NCBI RefSeq assembly: GCF_000720475.1 | Contig: NZ_JOAP01000006.1 | Location: 92,071-156,070, forward strand | DNA from: Streptomyces aureocirculatus | Lineage (GTDB): Bacteria; Actinomycetota; Actinomycetes; Streptomycetales; Streptomycetaceae | Direction: 5' to 3' | DNA length: 64,000 nucleotides | Shown: one piece after another, positions 57,425 to 64,000 of the stretch | Numbering within the stretch: the first letter of the stretch is position 1 | Layout of the letters: each line of letters begins with the position of its first letter | Program-made: the position numbers and the translations under genes | The notes under the pieces: generated by a model | The model's input: only the letters and a program-made list of their open reading frames with translations | What the model was told of the DNA's origin: nothing | The model's database searches: none

Positions 57425-57511
57425 GGCTAGCAGGGCCAGCAGGGTCAGTGGGGCCGTAGGGCCACGGATTCAGCAGGGACCAGCGGCAGAGCGACTGGGG
57501 GGACGCACGAC

Positions 57512-58204
57512 ATGACGGAACAGACGACGAGTGGGAAATCGGCCCGTGACGGAGCGACCGTAACCGCGCCCGAACTCGAACCCGGCCGCGAACCCGAACT
57601 CGAACGCGAACTCGGCCCCGGCGAGACAACCGCGGCTGCGGAAAGAACCCGCGTCCTGGCGATCTGCCGCAGCAACTGGGAGTACAGAGGCATCGACGAC
57701 GCCTCCGTGCGCGAGATGCTGGCCGAGCTCTCCGCGCACCTTGAGGAGGCCGCCGCGGCAGGCCGCTCCGCCCAGGACGTGGTCGGCCCGGACGCCAAGG
57801 CGTTCGCCGCCACCTGGGCCCGAGCGCGTACACCCCTGCACCGGCGGGTGTTGCGGATGGCAGCGCTCACCCCGTTCGTCCTCGGCTCGCTGCTGCTCCT
57901 CACGCACCTGATCGACCGGACGCTAACGCTGTCCATCGAAGCGCCGCGGCTGGCGTTCTACGCGGTGATACTCGTGGGCACCGTCGCCGTGGAGATAAAG
58001 CGCGGCTCCCTCGGCTTCAAGGGCTGGCTGCTCGTGGGCGGAGCGGGGGTGGCGTTCGCGCAGATCGCCTCGTCGCTGTTCGGTGACGGCAGCCTGCTCC
58101 GACTGCCTCTCTGGGTGGCGCTGCTGCTGATGGTCCCCGGGCTGCCGTACGCGTACGCGGACACTCGCGCGAGAAAGACCGGCGCGGCGGCGGGCGTCAG
58201 GTAG
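57512..58204 (+). CDS. Membrane protein, PadR partner (HAAS/DUF1048-like)
   Basis: A 230-residue protein. A Glu/Pro-rich N-terminus is followed by a helical domain (SVREMLAELSAHLEEAAAAG) like the HAAS domain of PadR-linked anti-sigma-type proteins, then four transmembrane helices (about 120-215). It probably forms a regulated pair with the PadR gene upstream. The substrate or partner is unknown. Confidence 0.78.
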   Translation: MTEQTTSGKSARDGATVTAPELEPGREPELERELGPGETTAAAERTRVLAICRSNWEYRGIDDASVREMLAELSAHLEEAAAAGRSAQDVVGPDAKAFAATWARARTPLHRRVLRMAALTPFVLGSLLLLTHLIDRTLTLSIEAPRLAFYAVILVGTVAVEIKRGSLGFKGWLLVGGAGVAFAQIASSLFGDGSLLRLPLWVALLLMVPGLPYAYADTRARKTGAAAGVR

Positions 58205-58420
58205 CCCGCCGGGAGGGCGGACCTTCCCGGGGGCTCCGGGAACCCCGGCCACCTGGGCCCTGCGGTGGCCTGACCTCCGTAGGGAACCTGGCTTCCGCAA
58301 GCGGCCGAGCCCCCGAGGGGGCCTCTCCCCGAAAGCGACCGAGCCTCCGCAGGCGCCCCGAGCCCCGCAGCGGCCTGGCCTCAGCAGGCAAGGGCGGCCG
58401 AGCCCGCGGGATACCTGGCC

Positions 58421-59086
58421 TCAGGCCTCCTCCGGCCCCTTCCGCCGCGCGCTCGTCAGATCCGCGACCACCCGCCACCCCAGGGACTCGTACAGGGAGC
58501 GTCCTTCCGGAGTCCCCGCCAGTACGCCGATCTCCGCGCCCTGCTCGAAGGCGGCGGCCGCGAGGGTGCGCATGATCAGGCTGCCCAGGCCCTTGCGGCG
58601 GTGCTGCGGGGAGGTCTCGATCTGGTCGGCGACCGCCGTGCGGCCGGTCGGTGCGATCTGGCCGCGCGCCACCCAGGCACCGTCGGCGGAGGCGATCATG
58701 GCGCGGATCACGCCACCGCGCGCCCAGGTGCGCAGACGGTAGCCGTCGGGGACGGTCAGGCGGTCCGAGGTGACGGGGACGAGGGGCACGGTCATCAGAT
58801 AGCCGGGTTCGGGGTCGAGCCACCACTCGGAGCCGAGCCAGGGGGCGACGCGGGCGGGGGAGTCGAAGACCTTCAGCCACACATCGGCTCCGGTCACCGA
58901 CGCGGCGACCTTGCGGACGTCGGCCTCCTGGATGTCCGTGCCCGTACTGCCGATGACGTGCCTGGTCGGGTGCTTGATCTGGCCCACGTCCACCGTGAAG
59001 CCCCACGGTTCCATGAGCGGAGGGGCGGCCCCGCGGGAGGCGACCCAGCCGTCGACCCAGGCGCGTACGGCTTCGCCGCCCGACAT
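58421..59086 (-). CDS. GNAT-family N-acetyltransferase
   Basis: A 221-residue acetyltransferase with motif A QIETSPQHRRKGLGSLIMRT and GRSLYESLGWRVVADLTSAR. The N-terminal half is divergent. The ATG follows AGAAGGAGC. It is divergent from lon. The 216-bp gap on its 3' side (58205-58420) holds imperfect CCGAGCC-type repeats. Confidence 0.85.
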   Translation of the reverse strand: MSGGEAVRAWVDGWVASRGAAPPLMEPWGFTVDVGQIKHPTRHVIGSTGTDIQEADVRKVAASVTGADVWLKVFDSPARVAPWLGSEWWLDPEPGYLMTVPLVPVTSDRLTVPDGYRLRTWARGGVIRAMIASADGAWVARGQIAPTGRTAVADQIETSPQHRRKGLGSLIMRTLAAAAFEQGAEIGVLAGTPEGRSLYESLGWRVVADLTSARRKGPEEA

Positions 59087-59281
59087 TCGAGCTCCTTCTG
59101 TGCCGTGCATGGAGCACCTCTTCAGTAAGTGGGCCGGTGAGCGGACCGGAGGGAAAGTAGTGGCCACCGAGTGAGTAATAGCTGCTAGGCGTGAGTGAAC
59201 CTTACTTAGAGGGTTTCTGGAGGCGACAGGGGTGATCGCTGACAGCGAACACGGCCGAGGAACATTGCAGGGCTCATAAGC

Positions 59282-59302
59282 ATTGAGTCGGTATAGCTCA
59301 AC
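59282..59302. promoter_or_regulatory. HAIR-type HspR operator before lon
   Basis: ATTGAGT-N7-GCTCAAC matches the HspR inverted repeat CTTGAGT-N7-ACTCAAG in spacing and 11 of 14 arm positions. It lies 21 bp before the lon ATG, the location expected for heat-shock repression by HspR. Confidence 0.85.
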
Positions 59303-59323
59303 TTGAATGCCGAAGGGGAGATC

Positions 59324-61759
59324 ATGACTGCTGAGTCCGTTGCGTCAGGGGCCAACGCGCCGCTTGCCCTGCCCGTGCTGCCGCTCGATGACGAGGTCGT
59401 GCTGCCCGGCATGGTGGCGCCGTTCGACCTGTCCGATGCCGATGTACGCGCCGCGGTGGAGGCCGCGCAGGCCGCCGCCCGGTCCAGTGGAAGCAGTAGC
59501 AAGCCCACGGTGCTGCTTGTTCCTCGGATCGACGGGACGTATGCGGCCACCGGTGTGCTCGGCACGGTCGAGCAGGTGGGCCGGCTCGCGGACGGGGATC
59601 CGGGGGCGCTGATCCGGGCGCGTGGCCGAGTGCGCATCGGGGCGGGTACGACCGGTCCCGGCGCGGCCCTGTGGGTGGAGGGCACCCGCATCGAGGAGAC
59701 CGTGCCCGATCCACTGCCCGGCGCCACCGTGGAGCTGGTCAAGGAGTACAAGGCGCTGGCCACGAGCTGGCTGAAGAAGCGCGGTGCCTGGCAGGTGGTC
59801 GACCGCGTGCAGCAGATCGACGACGTGTCGGCGCTCGCGGACAACTCCGGGTACTCACCGTTCCTCACCACCGAGCAGAAGATCCGGCTCTTGGAGACCG
59901 AGGACCCCACGGCGCGCCTGAAGCTGGCCACCGAGCAACTGCGGGAGCACCTGGCCGAGCAGGACGTGGCGGAGTCCATCGCCAAGGACGTGCAGGAGGG
60001 CGTGGACAAGCAGCAGCGCGAGTTCCTGCTGCGGCGCCAGCTCGACGCCGTGCGCAAGGAGCTGCGTGAGCTCAACGGCAAGGACGGCGAGGACGAGTCC
60101 GACGACTACCGCGCCCGTGTCGAGGCGGCCGACCTGCCGGAGAACGTGCGCGACGCGGCGCTGAAGGAGGTCGAGAAGCTGGAGCGCGCCAGCGACCAGT
60201 CGCCCGAGGGCTCCTGGATCCGCACATGGCTGGACACGGTGCTCGAACTGCCCTGGAACGAGCGAACCGACGACAGCGCTTCCGCGTACGACATCAAGGG
60301 CGCCCAGGAGGTCCTCGATGCCGAGCACGCGGGTCTGCAGGACGTCAAGGAGCGCATCACCGAGTACCTGGCGGTGCGCAAGCGGCGTACGGAACGCGGC
60401 TTGGGCGTCGTCGGCGGGCGGCGCGGCGGCGCGGTCCTGGCCCTGGTCGGCCCGCCCGGTGTCGGCAAGACCTCGCTCGGGGAGTCCGTGGCGCACGCGA
60501 TGGGACGCAAGTTCGTGCGGGTCGCGCTCGGCGGGGTGCGGGACGAGGCGGAGATCCGCGGGCACCGGCGGACGTACGTGGGCGCGCTGCCCGGACGGAT
60601 CGTGCGGGCCATCAAGGAAGCCGGGTCCATGAACCCGGTGGTGCTGCTCGACGAGATCGACAAGGTCGGCTCGGACTTCCGGGGCGACCCGGCGGCCGCG
60701 CTCCTCGAAGTGCTCGACCCGGCGCAGAACCACACCTTCCGCGACCACTACCTGGAAGTCGAACTCGACCTGAGCGACGTGGTGTTCCTGGCCACGGCCA
60801 ACGTCCTGGAGGCCATTCCGGAGGCGCTGCTCGACCGTATGGAGCTGGTCAGGCTCGACGGGTACACGGAGGACGAGAAGGTCGTCATCGCCCGTGACCA
60901 CCTGGTGCCGCGCCAGTTGGACCGGGCCGGGCTCGGTGACGGCGAGGTGACGATCGGCGAGGACGCGCTGCGCAAGCTGGCGGGGGAGTACACCCGCGAG
61001 GCGGGCGTGCGCAATCTGGAGCGGTCCATCGCCCGGCTGCTCCGCAAGGTCGCGGCGCAGCACGAACTGGGCGAGCGCGAGCTACCGTTCACGGTCGACG
61101 CGGAGGATCTGCGCGAGCTCATCGGACGCCCCCACCATGTGCCGGAGTCCGCTCAGGACCCGGCGGAGCGCCGTACGGCGGTGCCCGGGGTGTCCACGGG
61201 CCTCGCGGTCACGGGAGCGGGCGGCGACGTGCTGTTCGTCGAGGCGTCCCTCGCCGACCCGGAGACGGGCGCGGCGGGACTGACGCTCACCGGGCAGCTC
61301 GGTGACGTGATGAAGGAGTCCGCGCAGATCGCGCTCTCCTTCCTGCGCTCGCACGGCGCGGAGCTCGAACTGCCCGTGGGCGACCTGAAGGACCGGGGTG
61401 TGCACATCCACTTCCCGGCGGGCGCGGTGCCGAAGGACGGCCCGAGCGCGGGCGTCACGATGACGACGGCGCTGGCGTCGCTCCTGAGCGGCCGCCCGGT
61501 CCGTACGGATGTGGCGATGACCGGTGAGGTGTCGCTGACGGGGCGGGTGCTGCCCATCGGCGGGGTGAAGCAGAAGCTGCTCGCCGCGCACCGGGCGGGC
61601 ATCACCACCGTGGTGATCCCCAAGCGGAACGAGCCGGATCTGGACGACGTCCCGGCCGAGGTCCTGGAGAAGCTGGACGTGCACGCGGTGACGGACGTCC
61701 GGCAGGTCCTCGAACTCGCGCTGGCACCGGCCGAGGTGCGGGTGCCCGCGGCGGCGTGA
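59324..61759 (+). CDS. lon: ATP-dependent protease La (Lon)
   Basis: An 811-residue protease. It has the N-terminal substrate domain (LPVLPLDDEVVLPGMVAPFD), AAA+ ATPase with Walker A LVGPPGVGKTSLGESVAHAM and Walker B VVLLDEIDKVG, and a Ser-Lys protease domain with catalytic Ser in KDGPSAGVTM and Lys in GGVKQKLLAAHRAG. It degrades damaged proteins. GGGGAG precedes the ATG at MTAESVASG. The operator upstream points to HspR heat-shock control, as known for Streptomyces lon. Confidence 0.97.
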   Translation: MTAESVASGANAPLALPVLPLDDEVVLPGMVAPFDLSDADVRAAVEAAQAAARSSGSSSKPTVLLVPRIDGTYAATGVLGTVEQVGRLADGDPGALIRARGRVRIGAGTTGPGAALWVEGTRIEETVPDPLPGATVELVKEYKALATSWLKKRGAWQVVDRVQQIDDVSALADNSGYSPFLTTEQKIRLLETEDPTARLKLATEQLREHLAEQDVAESIAKDVQEGVDKQQREFLLRRQLDAVRKELRELNGKDGEDESDDYRARVEAADLPENVRDAALKEVEKLERASDQSPEGSWIRTWLDTVLELPWNERTDDSASAYDIKGAQEVLDAEHAGLQDVKERITEYLAVRKRRTERGLGVVGGRRGGAVLALVGPPGVGKTSLGESVAHAMGRKFVRVALGGVRDEAEIRGHRRTYVGALPGRIVRAIKEAGSMNPVVLLDEIDKVGSDFRGDPAAALLEVLDPAQNHTFRDHYLEVELDLSDVVFLATANVLEAIPEALLDRMELVRLDGYTEDEKVVIARDHLVPRQLDRAGLGDGEVTIGEDALRKLAGEYTREAGVRNLERSIARLLRKVAAQHELGERELPFTVDAEDLRELIGRPHHVPESAQDPAERRTAVPGVSTGLAVTGAGGDVLFVEASLADPETGAAGLTLTGQLGDVMKESAQIALSFLRSHGAELELPVGDLKDRGVHIHFPAGAVPKDGPSAGVTMTTALASLLSGRPVRTDVAMTGEVSLTGRVLPIGGVKQKLLAAHRAGITTVVIPKRNEPDLDDVPAEVLEKLDVHAVTDVRQVLELALAPAEVRVPAAA

Positions 61760-61840
61760 CGAAGGCGCCCGCGCGGCGGCAGGGCTGCGCAGGCGTGGCC
61801 GGGGTTCCCGCCGCGGCGTGACGGGCGCGGTGGGGAAGCG

Positions 61841-61872
61841 AAGGCCCGGGATCCTCGCGGATCCCGGGCCTT
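61841..61872 (+). terminator. lon terminator
   Basis: AAGGCCCGGGATCC, loop TCGC, GGATCCCGGGCCTT, a perfect 14-bp stem 81 bp after the stop. Confidence 0.9.
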
Positions 61873-62068
61873 GCCGTACGCGGACCGTTGCCGTGGGCGG
61901 AGCCTTGCCGTGGGCGGAGCCTCGGCGTGCGCGGAGTCTCGGCGTGCGCGGAGCCTCGGCGTACGGGGAAACTGGCCGCAGGCGGGGCTTGCCGCAGGCA
62001 GAGCCTTGCCGTACGCGGAACTTGCCGCTGGCGGGACCTTTCCGTACGCGGAATCTTGCCTACGCGGA
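61873..62068. repeat. ~18-bp tandem repeat between lon and the lysozyme gene
   Basis: About eleven imperfect copies of CTTGCCGTACGCGGAGC, drifting between CTCGGCGTGCGCGGAGT and TTGCCGCAGGCGGGGC. The gap has nothing else. Confidence 0.8.
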
Positions 62069-62072
62069 GGGG

Positions 62073-62927
62073 CTAGCCGTTGGCCAGGGCCTGGACCCGG
62101 TCGTAGGCGCCGTTGAACTTGTTGTGGTCGCCGACGATGGGGCCGGTGGAGGTGTACTGCCACATGGTGTGGAAGCCCCAGCCGGCCGGGAGTTCGCCGG
62201 GGCTGGTGTTGTAGCGGGCGATCCACAGGGGGTTGCTGGCGCCGAAGCCGCCGTAGTTGCCCGTGCACTGCTTCCACCAGGTTGTGGCGGTGTAGATGAC
62301 GGCGTCGCGGCCCGTGCGCGCCTTGTAGGTGGTGAGGAAGTCGCGGATCCAGTCGACCATCGCGCCCTGCGACTTGCCGAAGCAGGCGGCGCCGTAAGGG
62401 TTCCACTCGATGTCGAGGGCGCCGGGCAGGGTCCTGCCGTCGCGGGACCAGCCGCCGCCGTTGCTCGCGAAGTAGTTGGCCTGGGCGGCGCCGCTCGAGG
62501 TGTCGGGGGTGGCGAAGTGGTAGGCGCCACGGATCATGCCGATGTTGTAGGAGCCGTTGTACTGCTGGGCGAAGTAGGGGTTCTTGTAGGACGTGGACTC
62601 CGTCGCTTTGACGTAGGCCCACTTCACGCCGCTGTTCCACAGGGCTGACCAGTTGACGTTGCCCTGGTGGCTGCTGACGTCGACACCCTCGGTCTGGGCG
62701 GCGGAGCCGCCGGTCGGGCGGCCGCCCTGGCCGTCGTGCTCGGCGACGCCCATGCCCATGCGGGCGGAGCCGCGCGGCGGGACGTCGTCACCGCGGGCGG
62801 AACCGTCGGCGGACTGCGCGGCGCCGGGCAGGGTGATCAGCAGGGCGAGAGCGGAGAGGACGGCGAGGAGAATGCCGACCGCGTTGTGGTGTCCGCGGCG
62901 GGCCGTACCGGGTCTGTGCACGGGCAT
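62073..62927 (-). CDS. Secreted GH25 N-acetylmuramidase (cellosyl-like lysozyme)
   Basis: A 284-residue precursor. A signal peptide (helix LLAVLSALALLITLPGAAQS) is followed by a Gly/Arg-rich linker to about residue 80, then the GH25 barrel: GVDVSSHQGNVNWSALWNSG with the first Asp, YVKATESTSYKNPYF, and the catalytic DxE in ALDIEWNPYGAAC. It cleaves peptidoglycan between MurNAc and GlcNAc. GGAGG precedes the ATG. No separate wall-binding domain is present. Confidence 0.94.
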   Translation of the reverse strand: MPVHRPGTARRGHHNAVGILLAVLSALALLITLPGAAQSADGSARGDDVPPRGSARMGMGVAEHDGQGGRPTGGSAAQTEGVDVSSHQGNVNWSALWNSGVKWAYVKATESTSYKNPYFAQQYNGSYNIGMIRGAYHFATPDTSSGAAQANYFASNGGGWSRDGRTLPGALDIEWNPYGAACFGKSQGAMVDWIRDFLTTYKARTGRDAVIYTATTWWKQCTGNYGGFGASNPLWIARYNTSPGELPAGWGFHTMWQYTSTGPIVGDHNKFNGAYDRVQALANG

Positions 62928-63215
62928 GGCGTGCCTCCGAAAGGCCTCGTGGAGTCCCGTGCGCCGGCGTGCGGCGCCCTGCGTGTGGCTCACGGTTCCC
63001 ACGTCGCGGGGGCGGGCGCGTCGTACGTAGGGGACTCGGTGGGGGGACCTGTCGACATGTCGATGGTGTGAACATGTCAGAAATGACGCTACGCACGTAG
63101 ACCGTGTGAGGGAAGGGGCGCCGGTGCCCGCCGTTGGTCTACTCCTGCGAAATACTGGGCGAGCTGCGGCGATGGCCGCGGTCGGCGGAAACTTTCAGGA
63201 TCGGGAAAGTGTGGC

Positions 63216-63722
63216 ATGGGTGCTGACATGCGCGAGGACGCGGCTCACGGCGGTGGGGCCGAGAGGGGCGAGGCGGCGGTCGAAGGTGGTGTGGACCACG
63301 AGTTCCTCTCCCTGGAGCGCGAGTTGACGTTGCTGCTTCGCCGGGCGCGGGCGTCCTCCGGGGAGATGGCCCGGCAGGTGCATCCGGAGCTGGAGCCTGC
63401 GGCGTACGGGTTGCTCGCGTTCCTCGACGAGTCGGGGCCGCGGCGCGCCACCGATCTCGCCGCCTTCATCGGGGTCGGCAAGGCGACGATGTCCCGGCAG
63501 TTGCGCAGCCTGGAGCAGTTGGGTCTGGTCGCGCGGGAGCCGGACCCCGCCGACGGCAGGGCCTGGCTCGTACGGCTCACGGAGGAAGGCCGGGAGCGGT
63601 TCCGGACGGTTCGGGTGGCCCGGCGGGCGCGGTATGTTCGGCAGCTTGCCGGGTGGGACCGGGGGGAGGTCGCCGAGCTGGCTCGGCTGCTCCACAAACT
63701 CAACGTCGGCGCGGAGTCCTAG
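63216..63722 (+). CDS. MarR-family transcriptional regulator
   Basis: A 168-residue MarR protein. After a short disordered N-terminus, the winged helix reads AYGLLAFLDESGPRRATDLA, FIGVGKATMSRQLRSLEQLG and AREPDPADGRAWLVRLTEEG. It binds DNA as a dimer. An ATG at 63228 is an alternative start. The divergent lysozyme gene is 289 bp away; CGACATGTCG (63054-63063) lies in that gap as a possible operator. Confidence 0.9.
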   Translation: MGADMREDAAHGGGAERGEAAVEGGVDHEFLSLERELTLLLRRARASSGEMARQVHPELEPAAYGLLAFLDESGPRRATDLAAFIGVGKATMSRQLRSLEQLGLVAREPDPADGRAWLVRLTEEGRERFRTVRVARRARYVRQLAGWDRGEVAELARLLHKLNVGAES

Positions 63723-63800
63723 GGCGGACGGCATCCACCGGGGTCTCGCGCCGCGCCGCCGCCCACGGGGACCGTGCTGAGCTCCTCGCCCCGCCGCCCC

Positions 63801-63950
63801 CCCGCACTGTCGCCGGGCTGCGCCCCGCATCGCCGCCGGGCTGCGCCCCGCACTGTCGCCGGGCTGCGCCCCGCATCGCCACCAGGCTGCGCCCCCGCAC
63901 TGTCGCCCCACTGCGCCCCGCACCGCCACCCGGCCGCCCCCGCACCACCA
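63801..63950. repeat. 24-bp tandem repeats at the right edge
   Basis: About six imperfect copies of CCGCACTGTCGCCGGGCTGC plus GCCC, alternating with a CCGCATCGCC variant. The last 278 bp of the window (63723-64000) contain no gene I can support. Confidence 0.8.
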
Positions 63951-64000
63951 CCCCGCACCACCCGTCACCCCACGCCCCCCGGCACCGCCCCCCCCGGGAC

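Noticed and set aside
63135..63150. GTTGGTCTACTCCTGC as a dre site between the lysozyme and MarR genes
   Set aside because: Only about 9-10 of 16 positions match and the right half-site is lost.

Overview
The window is chromosomal DNA from a Streptomyces or very close relative. The evidence is very high GC with strong third-position bias, many GTG and some TTG starts, and Streptomyces-specific genes: the dasR-dasABCD-nagB aminosugar block, wblE, a sigH/anti-sigma pair, sodN-sodX, a fused 2-oxoglutarate dehydrogenase (kgd), and HspR-type control of lon. The gene order looks like the conserved core of the chromosome. I see no tRNA, rRNA, insertion sequence, prophage or CRISPR array.

Layout. 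1-4.1 kb: a carboxylate symporter (cut by the left edge) with its DUF3311 partner, then cstA with a small YbdD/YjiX protein. 4.3-13.3 kb: the chitin/aminosugar block. It holds the GntR regulator DasR, the chitobiose ABC transporter DasABC, the GH3 hexosaminidase DasD, the deaminase NagB and a SIS-domain sugar-phosphate protein. DasR-type operators (dre) lie before dasA and nagB, and another dre-like site sits alone at 15.19 kb. 13.4-15 kb: a divergent SDR/TetR pair with two matching operators. 15.6-21 kb: a PdtaS-like sensor kinase, wblE, a diacylglycerol-kinase-like protein, and sigH with its anti-sigma factor. 21.3-25.1 kb: a UBP zinc finger, a Na+/H+ antiporter, a PLP enzyme, an amidase and a 77-residue protein. 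25.5-26.9 kb: a family 2B encapsulin shell (EshA-like) with no recognisable cargo gene beside it. 27-31.6 kb: GNAT, DHFR-like, lipoprotein and SigJ-type ECF genes.

31.6-33.8 kb: a TetM/OtrA-like ribosomal protection GTPase. 34.2-35.2 kb: nickel SOD and its maturation protease. 35.1-36.6 kb: a CGNR zinc-finger protein and a methyltransferase. 36.7-39.5 kb: a polar amino acid ABC transporter. 40-42.6 kb: malic enzyme and a quinone-oxidoreductase-like protein. 42.7-43.5 kb: a tiny HTH protein coupled to a free-standing Clp_N protein, with a perfect palindrome just before the start. 43.6-45.9 kb: a PadR-DUF4097 operon. 47.2-48 kb: an Erm-type 23S rRNA methyltransferase. 48.2-54.7 kb: DUF6104, kgd and a two-component system. 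The rest holds a spermidine-synthase-like protein, a rhomboid-like membrane protein, a second PadR/membrane pair, a GNAT protein, lon, a GH25 lysozyme and a MarR regulator.

A recurring oddity is the number of short GC-rich tandem arrays (units of 15-30 bp) in 3' ends, intergenic gaps and a few N-termini. The best leads for new biology are the orphan encapsulin, the HTH/Clp_N pair, the isolated dre-like site, and the hairpin plus repeat array inside the das operon. Functions are inferred from sequence motifs recognised by eye; no database search was run.
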